From positions 186,001 to 250,000 of the forward strand of contig NZ_FNIR01000001.1 in NCBI RefSeq assembly GCF_900103975.1: a DNA stretch of 64,000 nt, read 5' to 3'. The position numbers and the translations under genes are program-made. Within the stretch, counting starts at the first letter, position 1. Every line of letters begins with the position of its first letter. Under the pieces are notes generated by a model. It worked only from the letters and a program-made list of their open reading frames with translations, did not search any database and was not told where the DNA came from. The stretch is from Klenkia soli (lineage in GTDB: Bacteria > Actinomycetota > Actinomycetes > Mycobacteriales > Geodermatophilaceae). This document shows, one piece after another, positions 16,335 to 24,365 of this stretch.

Positions 16335-17486
16335 ATGACCGACACGCTGACCGGCACCCCGGCCGCCGACGCGATCAACGCCGCCCTGGCCACCGTCCAG
16401 GACCCCGAGATCAACCGTCCGCTCCCCGAGCTCGGCATGATCAAGGACGTCCGGATCGGCGCCGACGGCCTGGTCGAGGTCGACGTCTACCTGACCGTCT
16501 CCGGCTGCCCGATGCGCGAGACCATCACCAGCCGGGTGACCGAGGCCGTGGGCCAGGTCGCGGGGGTGACCGGGGTCAAGGTCGGCTTGGACGTGATGAA
16601 CGACGAGCAGCGGGCCGAGCTGCGCAAGACCGTCCGCGGCACCGACGCCCCCGAGGCCGTCATCCCCTTCGCCCAGCCCGGCTCGCTGACCCGCGTCTAC
16701 GCGGTCGCCTCGGGCAAGGGCGGGGTGGGCAAGTCCAGCGTGACGGTGAACCTGGCCGCCTCGCTGGCCAAGCGCGGGCTCTCCGTCGGCGTGGTCGACG
16801 CCGACATCTACGGGCACTCGGTGCCCCGCATGCTGGGTGTCGACGACAAGCCCACCCAGGTCGACAACATGATCATGCCGCCGCAGAGCTACGGCGTGAA
16901 GGTCATCTCGATCGGCATGTTCACCCCGGGCAACACCCCGGTCGTCTGGCGTGGGCCGATGCTGCACCGCGCGCTGCAGCAGTTCCTCGCCGACGTCTGG
17001 TGGGGCGACCTGGACGTCCTGCTCATGGACCTCCCGCCGGGCACCGGCGACGTCGCGATCTCGGTGGCCCAGCTGGTGCCCAACGCCGAGATCCTGGTCG
17101 TCACCACCCCGCAGCAGGCGGCGGCCGAGGTGGCCGAGCGCGCCGGGGCGATCGCCACCCAGACCCACCAGCAGGTGGTCGGCGTGGTCGAGAACATGTC
17201 CTGGCTCGAGCTGCCCGACGGCTCCCGCATGGAGCTGTTCGGCTCCGGCGGCGGCCAGGCGGTCTCCGACGCGCTGACCAAGACCCTCGGTGCCCGCGTG
17301 CCGCTGCTGGGTCAGATCCCGCTGGACACCCGGCTGCGCGAGGCCGGCGACGCCGGCGCCCCGATCGTGCTCGCCCAGCCCGACGCCCCCGCGGCGCAGG
17401 CGCTGGAGAAGATCGCCGAAGGCCTGGCCGTCCGCTCCCGCGGGCTGTCGGGCATGTCGCTGGGGCTCACCCCCGTCCGTCGCTGA
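16335..17486 (+). CDS. mrp: Mrp/NBP35-type P-loop ATPase (iron-sulfur carrier family)
   Basis: A 383-residue cytosolic ATPase. Residues 10-95 are a MIP18/DUF59 domain with the conserved SGCPM (Cys58). The NTPase domain has the deviant Walker A SGKGGVGKSS at 126-135, DADIYGHS, and MDLPPGTGD. Mrp proteins bind and transfer Fe-S clusters. Here the C-terminal CxxC that bridges the cluster in classical Mrp is absent: the region reads NMSWLELPDGSRMELFG. As I recall the mycobacterial homologue shares this, so it may be normal for actinobacteria. ATG 16335 follows GAGGAG by about 13 bases. A possible -10 (TACAGT) lies at 16278-16283. It ends at a large palindrome. Confidence 0.9.
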   Translation: MTDTLTGTPAADAINAALATVQDPEINRPLPELGMIKDVRIGADGLVEVDVYLTVSGCPMRETITSRVTEAVGQVAGVTGVKVGLDVMNDEQRAELRKTVRGTDAPEAVIPFAQPGSLTRVYAVASGKGGVGKSSVTVNLAASLAKRGLSVGVVDADIYGHSVPRMLGVDDKPTQVDNMIMPPQSYGVKVISIGMFTPGNTPVVWRGPMLHRALQQFLADVWWGDLDVLLMDLPPGTGDVAISVAQLVPNAEILVVTTPQQAAAEVAERAGAIATQTHQQVVGVVENMSWLELPDGSRMELFGSGGGQAVSDALTKTLGARVPLLGQIPLDTRLREAGDAGAPIVLAQPDAPAAQALEKIAEGLAVRSRGLSGMSLGLTPVRR

Positions 17487-17491
17487 CCGGC

Positions 17492-17535
17492 GCCCTGCCC
17501 CTGAGAGTGCCCCGGGGCACTCTCAGGGGCAGGGC
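17492..17535. terminator. 44-bp perfect palindrome, probable bidirectional terminator
   Basis: Two 22-base arms, with no loop base and no mismatch, are centred between 17513 and 17514; the arm begins GCCCTGCCCCTGAGAGTGCC. It starts six bases after the mrp stop and covers the stop codon of the convergent gene. No T-run follows on either side. It would form a very stable hairpin in both transcripts. Confidence 0.75.
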
Positions 17536-18035
17536 CGCCAGCCGCCGTCCTCCCGCGCCATCCACAGGGTGGTCTCGGTGTCCAGGCCGTCGGCGGTCGT
17601 GAGGACCAGCTGCACCGAGCCGGTCTGCTCGCCGTTCGAGCTCTCCACGCTCACGCCGATGACCTGCACGTCGGTGAGCTGCGGCGACCCGTAGTGCGCC
17701 GCCAGCTGCTCGGGCGTCACCTGGACGCGGTCCGCGGAGCAGAGCTGGCCCTGCGCATCGGCCCACCTACCCGCCACCAACGCATCGGCATAGCGGTGTG
17801 CGCTCTCGCTCACCGGCCCGAGCGCGCCGGAGACCGCGCTGACCAGCCACCACCCGCCGGCCCCGACGAGGACCAGCACGACCAGCCCGACCGGCAGGCC
17901 CACGGTCAGCCAGCGCGAGCGACGCCGACGACGCAGCGGCGGCCCGACCTGCGGAGCCGACGGGTAGGGGTAGGGCTGGCCCGGGGACGACACCGGCGCA
18001 GTGTGCCAGCCGGAAGGCCCGCCAGCGCGGGCCAC
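17523..18035 (-). CDS. Hypothetical membrane-anchored protein with exterior domain
   Basis: A 170-residue protein. The first 40 residues are a proline/serine-rich and then arginine-rich cytoplasmic tail (PPLRRRRRSRW), followed by one membrane helix LTVGLPVGLVVLVLVGAGGWWLV and an exterior alpha+beta domain with two cysteines (LCSAD, WRPCP) and the DUF4878/NTF2-like style AHRYADALVAGRWADAQGQL. Such anchored domains are common in actinobacteria and of unknown function. The gene lies five bases after tatB. Its stop codon is inside the 44-base palindrome. Confidence 0.65.
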   Translation of the reverse strand: MARAGGPSGWHTAPVSSPGQPYPYPSAPQVGPPLRRRRRSRWLTVGLPVGLVVLVLVGAGGWWLVSAVSGALGPVSESAHRYADALVAGRWADAQGQLCSADRVQVTPEQLAAHYGSPQLTDVQVIGVSVESSNGEQTGSVQLVLTTADGLDTETTLWMAREDGGWRPCP

Positions 18036-18039
18036 GGGC

Positions 18040-18423
18040 TCAGGTGGCGTCGGTGTCGTAGGGCGCGGGTCGGGACCGGTCCCGCGGACCGGGTCGGCGG
18101 GCGACCGCTGCTGCCCCGGCGACCGCTGCGGTGGCCCCGGCCGGCCCGGTGCCCCGGATCACCGGCGGGTCGTCGTCGCCCATCAGCTGGTCGCGGATGA
18201 ACGTCTTCGGGTGGTACTTGCGCAGGTCCAGGTCGCGCAGCTGCTCGAAGTCGTCACCCAGGCTGTCCTGCAGCTGCCCGCGCGCGCCGGTGACGAACTC
18301 CCGCACCTTCTTGATGCCCTGGGCGGCGTCCTTGGCCAGGGTGGGCAGCCGCTCGGGGCCGAAGATGAACAGCGCCGCCAACCCGAGCACGAGGATCTCG
18401 CCCCAGCCGATCGAGTCGAACAC
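18040..18423 (-). CDS. tatB: Sec-independent protein translocase subunit TatB
   Basis: A 127-residue TatB: FDSIGWGEILVLGLAALFIFGPERLP is the single N-terminal membrane helix, hinge and FGP motif, followed by the amphipathic helix (LAKDAAQGIKKVREFV) and a charged, variable C-terminus. It works with TatA and TatC to export folded proteins. The GTG at 18423 was preferred over the ATG at 18432, because AAGGGA is well spaced for the GTG but touches the ATG, and because family members begin at FDSIGW. It follows htrA in the sigE-rseA-htrA-tatB order also found in mycobacteria. Confidence 0.9.
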   Translation of the reverse strand: MFDSIGWGEILVLGLAALFIFGPERLPTLAKDAAQGIKKVREFVTGARGQLQDSLGDDFEQLRDLDLRKYHPKTFIRDQLMGDDDPPVIRGTGPAGATAAVAGAAAVARRPGPRDRSRPAPYDTDAT

Positions 18424-18486
18424 TGCGCACATCCCTTCTCGCCGGCCGGTCCCGGATCACTGTAGGCAGCCCGCCTGGGTAGGACC

Positions 18487-20040
18487 TCAGGCAGTCGTGA
18501 GCGTGGCCTGGACCTCGAAGGAGGATCCGCCGCCCCGCACGACCTCGACGGTCACGGTGTCACCGGGGGCCTTGCTGTCGACGGCGACCTGCAGCTCCTC
18601 CGACGACCCCACGGGCTGGCCGTCGACGGCGATGATGGTGTCCTGCTCCTCGATGCCCGCCGCCTCGGCCGGGCTGCCCGGCTCGACGTTGACCACCAGG
18701 GCGCCGTCCCGCACGCTGTCGGTGACGGTCCGCGCCTGCACACCGAGCGAGGCGTGCACCGCGGTGCCGGTGCTGATGAGCTGCTCGGCGATGTCCCGGG
18801 CCTTGTCGATCGGGATGGCGAACCCCAGGCCGATCGACCCGCCGCCGGTGCCGGTGCCGCCCAGCGAGGCGATGGCGGTGTTGATGCCGATGACGGCGCC
18901 GGTGCCGTCGACGAGCGCGCCCCCGGAGTTGCCGGGGTTGATCGGGGCGTCGGTCTGGATCGCGCTGATCACCGCGTTGGTGTCGCTGCCCTCGCCGGAC
19001 AACCGCACCGGCCGGTCCAGCGCGCTGACGATGCCGCTGGTGACGGTGCCCGCCAGCCCCAGCGGCGAGCCGATGGCCACGACCGGGTCGCCGACGACGA
19101 CAGAACCCGGGGTGGCCAGCGACGCGGCGACCAGACCGGGCTTCTCGACCTTGATGACGGCGACGTCGCTGGCCGGGTCACGGCCGACGATGCGGGCGGC
19201 CGAGCCGCTGCCGTCGGAGAACACGGCGCGGATCTCGGCGCCGTCGACGTCGGCGGCACCGGAGACGACGTGGTTGTTGGTGATGATGTAGCCGTTCTCG
19301 GCATCCACGACGACGCCGGATCCGGTCGCCCCCGAGTCGCCCACCCGGACCTCGATCGACACGACCGCCGGACCCACCTGCTGGGCGATGCTGGCCACCG
19401 ACCCCGGTGCCTCGCTGATGCCCGGCGACACCTCGGACAGCTGGGTACCCGGGCTCAGCAGCGGTGCCTCGCCGGCGGTGCGACCCAGGTACCAGCTCAG
19501 CGTGCCGCCCAGCGCGGCGACGAACAGCAGCGAGAGGACGGCGACCACGGCCACCGGCAGGCTGATGTCGCCCAGCCGCAGCCGGCGCCGGCCCTTCGCG
19601 TCGACGACCAGCGGGCCGTCGTCCTGCGGGGTCTCCTCGACGTACTCGGCCGGGCGGCCCAGGGCGGCCGGGGCGTGCGGGTCGCGCCAGGGGTCGGACG
19701 CGGCGTCGGCCTTCCACCACGGCCCGGACGACGTCCGGCGGGGGCCGGGCCGCCCCTCGGGGGGCAGGCCCAGCCCGCGCTGCCCGTCCCGGGGCGCGAA
19801 CGCGCGCAGGACGGCCTCGGGCGGCGGCGCCGTCGCCGGCCGGGGCCGGGCCACGGGACGGTCGGCGCCGAAGGAGCCCTGGACGTCGGCGGGGCGGCCG
19901 AACGCCGCCTGCTGCTCGGGCGGCGGTGGGACCGGCCGGTGCGCGGGGAGGGTGCTGGGCTCCTGGTCGAAGGAGCCGTCGGTCCCGGCGGGCCGTGCGT
20001 ACCCGGCGTCCTCCGGCCGTGCTGGGGGGCGCTCGCTCAG
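18487..20040 (-). CDS. htrA: HtrA-like membrane-anchored serine protease with PDZ domain
   Basis: Envelope quality-control protease of the HtrA/DegP family. A long proline-rich cytoplasmic region leads to one membrane helix near residues 160-180. The trypsin-like domain carries the triad His257 (TNNHVV), Asp292 (SDVAV) and Ser372 (GNSGGAL), and a PDZ domain ends the protein. The first GTG in frame is at 19854, but the frame stays open upstream and encodes AFGRPADVQGSF, which matches a segment well inside mycobacterial HtrA as I recall it. The only near-cognate start before the upstream stop is CTG at 20040, overlapping the rseA stop as CTGA. I therefore call 517 residues from CTG; GTG 19854 (455 residues) is the conventional alternative. 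Confidence 0.8.
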   Translation of the reverse strand: MSERPPARPEDAGYARPAGTDGSFDQEPSTLPAHRPVPPPPEQQAAFGRPADVQGSFGADRPVARPRPATAPPPEAVLRAFAPRDGQRGLGLPPEGRPGPRRTSSGPWWKADAASDPWRDPHAPAALGRPAEYVEETPQDDGPLVVDAKGRRRLRLGDISLPVAVVAVLSLLFVAALGGTLSWYLGRTAGEAPLLSPGTQLSEVSPGISEAPGSVASIAQQVGPAVVSIEVRVGDSGATGSGVVVDAENGYIITNNHVVSGAADVDGAEIRAVFSDGSGSAARIVGRDPASDVAVIKVEKPGLVAASLATPGSVVVGDPVVAIGSPLGLAGTVTSGIVSALDRPVRLSGEGSDTNAVISAIQTDAPINPGNSGGALVDGTGAVIGINTAIASLGGTGTGGGSIGLGFAIPIDKARDIAEQLISTGTAVHASLGVQARTVTDSVRDGALVVNVEPGSPAEAAGIEEQDTIIAVDGQPVGSSEELQVAVDSKAPGDTVTVEVVRGGGSSFEVQATLTTA

Positions 20041-20603
20041 GGTGTGCCGCCGGTGAGCGGGGTGCCGACCGTCAGGGTGCGGACGACGGGCGGGACGACG
20101 GCGGTGCGCTCACCGGACGTGACCGTGCTGCCGGTGTCGGGACGGGCCACGGGGCCGGCCTGCCCGCCGGTCGGCAGGCTCACGGCGAGGGCGACGACCC
20201 CGACGCCGATGCCGGCGAGCCCGGCGGCCATGCCGCGGCGCAGCCAGCGGGCCTGGCCCGGGCGGTCGGGGGTCTGCTGGGGGGCCAACGGCGCGGAGAA
20301 CCCACCGCCGAGGACGCGGTCGGGCGAGGCGAGCAGGGTGCCCGAGCCGCCGAAGCCCCCGGAGGCGGAGACGTCGGCGGTGAACGGGATGGCCTGCAAC
20401 CGGCTCAGGAGGTCACCGGGCACGGCGACGTCGTGGGTGGTGTGCAGTGCCTCCTTGGCCTCGCGCTGGGCCTCGACGGCCAGCCGGCACTGCAGGCAGC
20501 CGGTCAGGTGCCGGGCGGCGCGGCCGGCCGCGGCGCCGGAGAGCTCGCCGTCGACCAGCGCGGCGATCGCCTCCTGGGCCAGGTGGCTCACCGGGATGTT
20601 CAC
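20037..20603 (-). CDS. rseA: RseA-like zinc anti-sigma factor
   Basis: A 188-residue protein. The N-terminal anti-sigma domain carries the ZAS zinc motif HLTGCLQC (His32, Cys36, Cys39) preceded by AALVDGEL. A hydrophobic stretch near 130-150 ([20 protein letters not shown]) may be a membrane helix, and the end is Thr/Pro-rich. It should bind and inhibit the sigma factor encoded immediately upstream, releasing it on envelope or redox stress. The GTG start overlaps the sigE stop in GTGA, and its own stop overlaps the htrA frame. In mycobacteria the equivalent protein is degraded under stress. Confidence 0.85.
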   Translation of the reverse strand: MNIPVSHLAQEAIAALVDGELSGAAAGRAARHLTGCLQCRLAVEAQREAKEALHTTHDVAVPGDLLSRLQAIPFTADVSASGGFGGSGTLLASPDRVLGGGFSAPLAPQQTPDRPGQARWLRRGMAAGLAGIGVGVVALAVSLPTGGQAGPVARPDTGSTVTSGERTAVVPPVVRTLTVGTPLTGGTP

Positions 20604-21178
20604 CGCGGACCCTCCTCGAGCACCGGGCGGCGGCCGGGCGCGAGGTGGGCGAGGGCCTCGCGCAGCTGCACGCGGCCGCGGTGGATGCGGCTGCGGACCG
20701 TGCCGAGCTTGATGCCCAGCGTGGCCGCGATCTCCTCGTAGGTCAGGCCCTCGATGTCGCAGAGCACGACCGCGACCCGGAACTCGGGCGACAGCGCGTC
20801 GAGCGCGGCCTGCACCTGGGGGTCGAGGTGGGTGTCGGTGTAGACCTGCTCGGGGCTGGGCGCGCTGCCGGGCAGCCGCTCGGTGTCCTCGGGCAGCGCG
20901 TCGAAGCGGATCCGCTGCCGGCGGCGGACCATGTCCAGGAACAGGTTCGTGGTGATGCGGTGCAGCCAGCCCTCGAACGTGCCCGGGGAGAACGAGGCCA
21001 GCGAGCGGAACACCCGGACGAAGGTCTCCTGGGTGAGGTCCTCGGCGTCGTGCGCGTTGCCCGAGAGCCGGTAGGCCAGCCGGTAGACCCGGGCGGAGTG
21101 GTCGCGGACGACCTGCTCCCAGGTGGGGGCCACCCAGACGTCGGTGGCGGCGGCGTGGGCCACGGGAGGCTCGGTCAC
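20600..21178 (-). CDS. sigE: ECF RNA polymerase sigma factor SigE
   Basis: A 192-residue ECF sigma factor. Region 2 ([37 protein letters not shown], with [14 protein letters not shown]) contacts -10 DNA and core polymerase; region 4 ([41 protein letters not shown]) binds the -35. Its setting with an O-methyltransferase diverging on one side and rseA, htrA, tatB following is the conserved actinobacterial envelope-stress locus. GTG 21178 fits the family length. The frame is open to 21304, but that stretch contains the predicted promoter, so the longer form is unlikely. Confidence 0.9.
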   Translation of the reverse strand: MTEPPVAHAAATDVWVAPTWEQVVRDHSARVYRLAYRLSGNAHDAEDLTQETFVRVFRSLASFSPGTFEGWLHRITTNLFLDMVRRRQRIRFDALPEDTERLPGSAPSPEQVYTDTHLDPQVQAALDALSPEFRVAVVLCDIEGLTYEEIAATLGIKLGTVRSRIHRGRVQLREALAHLAPGRRPVLEEGPR

Positions 21179-21250
21179 GGGACCAGGATCGCAGACGGCC
21201 ACGGAACCAGCAGGGTCGGAGGAGGGACGCGTGAGGCGCACACCCACCCC

Positions 21251-21278
21251 AACGGGTGGGGGACCCTCCGGTGTTCCC
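21251..21278 (-). promoter_or_regulatory. Candidate ECF (SigE-type) autoregulatory promoter
   Basis: On the minus strand GGGAAC (21278-21273) and CGTT (21254-21251) are 18 bases apart. This fits the GGAAC / CGTT consensus known for SigE/SigH-group ECF factors. It lies about 70 bases before the sigE GTG, so SigE may drive its own operon. Confidence 0.55.
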
Positions 21279-21316
21279 GGTGCGCTCCCCCCGGGGTGGG
21301 CCACTACCCTCGCCGG

Positions 21317-21991
21317 GTGACCAGCGCCGCCGGACCGCCGCCCCCGGAGGGCCAGACCCCCGACGCCGCGGCGTACGCGGACACCTTCGCCGCCGAGTCA
21401 CCCGAGCTGGCCCAGGCCCGGCACCGTGCCACGGCCGCCGTCGGCGCCCTGGGCACGGTGGCCCCGGTCGAACCGGCCGTCGGCGCCACCCTCGCCGTGC
21501 TCGCCGCCGGGGTGGGGGCCCGCTCGGTGGTGACCATCGGCGGTGGTGGCGGCGTGGCCGGCCTGTGGCTGCTGCAGGGCATGCGGTCCGACGGCGTGCT
21601 CACCGCGCTGGACGCCGACCCCACCGAGCTGCGCGCGGCCCGCCGCACCTTCACCGACGCCGGGCTGCCCAGCGGCCGCACCCGGCTGATCTTCGGCACC
21701 GTCGGCGAGGTCCTGCCGCGGTTGTCCCCGGGCGCCTACGACCTGGTCTGCTGCGCCGGCCCGCCGGCCGAGTACAGCAAGCAGCTGCCCGCCCTCCTCG
21801 GCCTCGTCCGGGCCGGCGGCTCGCTGGTGCTGCACGGCATCAGCGCCTCGGCCGTGGGCGACCGGTCCCAGCGCGACCCGCAGACCGTGGCCTGGCGCGA
21901 GCTGGTGCGCGCCGTGAAGGACGACGAGGAGCTCGTCCGCGCGGTCATCCCGGTCGGCGCCGGCCTGCTCGTGGCCACCAAGCGCAGCTAG
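21317..21991 (+). CDS. O-methyltransferase (SAM-dependent, Rossmann fold)
   Basis: A 224-residue class I methyltransferase of the caffeoyl-CoA/catechol type, orthologous by position to the mycobacterial gene that diverges from sigE. The SAM loop is [18 protein letters not shown], the acidic ribose-binding residue is in [18 protein letters not shown], and [26 protein letters not shown] spans the metal/catalytic region. The substrate is unknown. GTG 21317 is preceded by TACCCT at 21305-21310, six bases upstream, the leaderless pattern. Its TAG stop shares the tetranucleotide CTAG with the convergent gene's stop. Confidence 0.85.
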   Translation: MTSAAGPPPPEGQTPDAAAYADTFAAESPELAQARHRATAAVGALGTVAPVEPAVGATLAVLAAGVGARSVVTIGGGGGVAGLWLLQGMRSDGVLTALDADPTELRAARRTFTDAGLPSGRTRLIFGTVGEVLPRLSPGAYDLVCCAGPPAEYSKQLPALLGLVRAGGSLVLHGISASAVGDRSQRDPQTVAWRELVRAVKDDEELVRAVIPVGAGLLVATKRS

Positions 21992-22488
21992 CCGAAGGCG
22001 TACCGGGCGACCGGGCTCCACGGGCCGCCCTCGTAGCGCCACAGACCCAGGCCGACCGACGGCACCGCGTACGGGGTGAACCCGGCGGCGAGGTCGGCGT
22101 GCAGGGCCCGCGCCGCGGCGGGTGCGACCTTGTTCTGCACGGTGACGTGCGGGTGCTTCCACTGCGCGTCCTGCCGGGTCAGCCACGGTGCCCAGGCCCG
22201 GGCCAGCGCCGTCCGCAGGTCGGTGACGTCGTCCGAGTGCAGGTCGAACGCCACTCCCCCGCCCAGGGACCGCACCCCGGACACCTCCACCTCGAAGCCC
22301 GGCCGGTCGGCCGCCGTCCCCAGGTCGTCGCGGACGGCGGCGAGGTGCTCGCCGGGCACGGCGTGGAACAGCGTGACGTGCGCCTGCAGGTGGTTGCGGT
22401 CGGCCGGGAAGTGCCGGTCGCGCAACGCGTCGAACCGCTGCTGGGCCCCGTCGGCCAGCAGCAGCGTGACGACCAGGGGCTGGGTCAA
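21988..22488 (-). CDS. 2'-5' RNA ligase / LigT-like phosphoesterase family protein
   Basis: A 166-residue protein of the 2H phosphoesterase family. The two HxT motifs are AHVTLF (His37, Thr39) and HPHVTVQN (His114, Thr116), the paired catalytic histidines of LigT/ThpR cyclic phosphodiesterases. The biological substrate of the chromosomal bacterial members is unclear, though 2',3'-cyclic phosphate ends of RNA are cleaved in vitro. The TTG start overlaps the glgC stop (TTGA), so it is translated from the glgC message. Its TAG is read from the shared CTAG with the O-methyltransferase. Confidence 0.8.
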   Translation of the reverse strand: MTQPLVVTLLLADGAQQRFDALRDRHFPADRNHLQAHVTLFHAVPGEHLAAVRDDLGTAADRPGFEVEVSGVRSLGGGVAFDLHSDDVTDLRTALARAWAPWLTRQDAQWKHPHVTVQNKVAPAAARALHADLAAGFTPYAVPSVGLGLWRYEGGPWSPVARYAFG

Positions 22489-23708
22489 TCCACGATGGCG
22501 CGGGCGCCCTTGCCGAGCACGGTCACACCGCCGGCGCTCACGTGGTAGCGGGACCGGTCGGCCTCGTGGTCGACGCCGATGCGGGCGAACGGCGGGACGA
22601 CGACGTTCTTGTCCAGGATCGCCCGCCGGACGACGGCGCCCTCGCCGATGTGCACGCCGTCCATCAGCACGCTGTCCTCGACGCTGCTGGAGCCGTCGAC
22701 CCGCACCCCGGGGCTGACCACCGAGCCGCGCACCGATCCGCCGGCGATGATCACCCCGGCGCTGACCATCGAGTCCTCGGCGCGGCCGCCGAGCACGAAC
22801 TTGGCCGGCGGCAGCTGCGGGGGCAGCGTGTAGATCGGCCAGCGGTCGTTGTAGAGGTTGAACACCGGCGAGACCGAGCGCAGGTCCATGTGCGCGTCGT
22901 AGTAGCTGTCCATCGTCCCCACGTCGCGCCAGTAGCCGTGGTCGCGCTCGGTGGCGCCGGGGACGACGTTGGTGGAGAAGTCGTAGACCCAGGCCTCGCC
23001 CTTGTCGGCCAGCATCGGCATGATCGAGCCGCCCATGTCGTGCACCGACGAGTCGTCCTCGGCGTCGGCCCGCAGCGCCTCGAGCAGGGCCTCGGTGGTG
23101 AACACGTAGTTGCCCATGGAGGCGAAGCTCTCCTCGGGCGAGTCGGGCAGGCCGGGCGGGTCGGCCGGCTTCTCGAGGAAGCTCTTGACCTTGCCCTCGG
23201 CGGTGGCGTCGATGACGCCGAACTCGGTGGCCTCGTGCCGCGGCACGCGCAGCCCGGCCACGGTCACGCCGGCACCGGTCTGCAGGTGCTGGTCGATCAT
23301 CTGCGAGGGGTCCATGCGGTAGACGTGGTCGGCCCCGAAGACGACGACGATCTCGGGCCGGGCGTCGTGGATCAGGTTCAGCGACTGGAAGATCGCGTCG
23401 GCGCTGCCGGTGAACCACCGCGGGCCCAGGCGCTGCTGCGCCGGCACCGGGGTGACGTAGTTGCCCAGCAGGCTGCTCATCCGCCACGTGGTGGTGATGT
23501 GCCGGTCGAGGGAGTGGCTCTTGTACTGGGTGAGCACCGCGATCTGCCGGATCTCGGCGTTCACCAGGTTGGACAGCACGAAGTCGATCAACCGGTAGTT
23601 GCCGCCGAAGGGGACCGCGGGCTTGGCCCGGTCCTGGGTCAGCGGTGAGAGACGCTTGCCCTCTCCACCTGCGAGGACGATGCCGAGGACCCGCGGACCA
23701 GCACGCAT
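22485..23708 (-). CDS. glgC: Glucose-1-phosphate adenylyltransferase
   Basis: A 407-residue ADP-glucose pyrophosphorylase making ADP-glucose from ATP and glucose-1-phosphate for glycogen or maltose-1-phosphate synthesis. [21 protein letters not shown] is the nucleotidyl-transfer signature; [10 protein letters not shown] holds the metal-binding aspartate; FLEKPADPP and [18 protein letters not shown] are sugar-phosphate binding segments; the C-terminal third is a left-handed beta helix ([20 protein letters not shown]). The ATG follows TATCTT (23720-23715) by six bases with no Shine-Dalgarno, so the message is probably leaderless. The divergent glgA lies 0.7 kb away, with one unknown gene between. 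Confidence 0.95.
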   Translation of the reverse strand: MRAGPRVLGIVLAGGEGKRLSPLTQDRAKPAVPFGGNYRLIDFVLSNLVNAEIRQIAVLTQYKSHSLDRHITTTWRMSSLLGNYVTPVPAQQRLGPRWFTGSADAIFQSLNLIHDARPEIVVVFGADHVYRMDPSQMIDQHLQTGAGVTVAGLRVPRHEATEFGVIDATAEGKVKSFLEKPADPPGLPDSPEESFASMGNYVFTTEALLEALRADAEDDSSVHDMGGSIMPMLADKGEAWVYDFSTNVVPGATERDHGYWRDVGTMDSYYDAHMDLRSVSPVFNLYNDRWPIYTLPPQLPPAKFVLGGRAEDSMVSAGVIIAGGSVRGSVVSPGVRVDGSSSVEDSVLMDGVHIGEGAVVRRAILDKNVVVPPFARIGVDHEADRSRYHVSAGGVTVLGKGARAIVD

Positions 23709-23764
23709 GTGGTGAAGATAACGGCTGGACCCGTTCAGCGCGCAGCCGGTGCCATGCTGTCCCG

Positions 23765-24313
23765 GTGAAGCTCAGTCGTGCCCTCCCCCGCAGCGCCGCG
23801 ATCGAGGCGGCCCGCCGGGCCGCCGACCTCGCCGTGGCCCGGTGCCTGGCCGACCTGCGGGCCGCCGTCGGGCATCCCGAGGCGCTGGTCGTGTTCCGCC
23901 TGCAGCGGGCCGGCGACGCCCTGGGGCTGTCCGGGGTGGACGTCGTCGTCGACGGCCGGGCCCGCACGCTGACCCCGGTCGGCGAGCATCTCGCCGAGTG
24001 GACCGCCCTCTACGGCGACCTCCTCGAGAGCGTCGGCCGCTGGACCGGCACCCCCTGCCCCGAGGGCCTCGTCGTCGCCCTGCGCCGCGGCAGCACCGAC
24101 CTGGTCGGCTACCCGGGCGAGCACTGCGACCACTGGGACGGCGGCCCCGACCTCGCCGTCGAGCACCCGACCCCGGACCCCTTCGCCACCCTGGTGGAGC
24201 CACCGTTCCCCGAGTGCTGCGCCGGGCACCGGGTGCACGCCGCGCTCGAGTCCCTGGGCGCCCCGGTCCCCAGCGTCCGCGGCGACTTCGACTGCGACGA
24301 CCCGCAGGACTGA
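23765..24313 (+). CDS. Hypothetical protein between glgC and glgA
   Basis: A 182-residue soluble protein that I do not recognise. The N-terminal half is helical and Ala/Arg-rich ([21 protein letters not shown]); the middle contains [38 protein letters not shown]; the end carries [26 protein letters not shown] and DFDCDD, giving seven cysteines and several His/Asp that could bind metal. It is codirectional with glgA (53 bases before it) and diverges from glgC. GTG 23765 follows CATGCT by six bases, a weak leaderless -10. Codon use matches the neighbours. Confidence 0.65.
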   Translation: MKLSRALPRSAAIEAARRAADLAVARCLADLRAAVGHPEALVVFRLQRAGDALGLSGVDVVVDGRARTLTPVGEHLAEWTALYGDLLESVGRWTGTPCPEGLVVALRRGSTDLVGYPGEHCDHWDGGPDLAVEHPTPDPFATLVEPPFPECCAGHRVHAALESLGAPVPSVRGDFDCDDPQD

Positions 24314-24365
24314 ATCCGCGGCCACCCCCGCCCTGGCCGTGACCCGGCCCACTAGGTTCTGCTCC

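Noticed and set aside
21179-21304. Longer N-terminus of SigE beginning at ATG 21304
   Set aside because: The stretch contains the predicted ECF promoter and a GGTGGG hairpin and has no sigma-like sequence; GTG 21178 gives the usual length.
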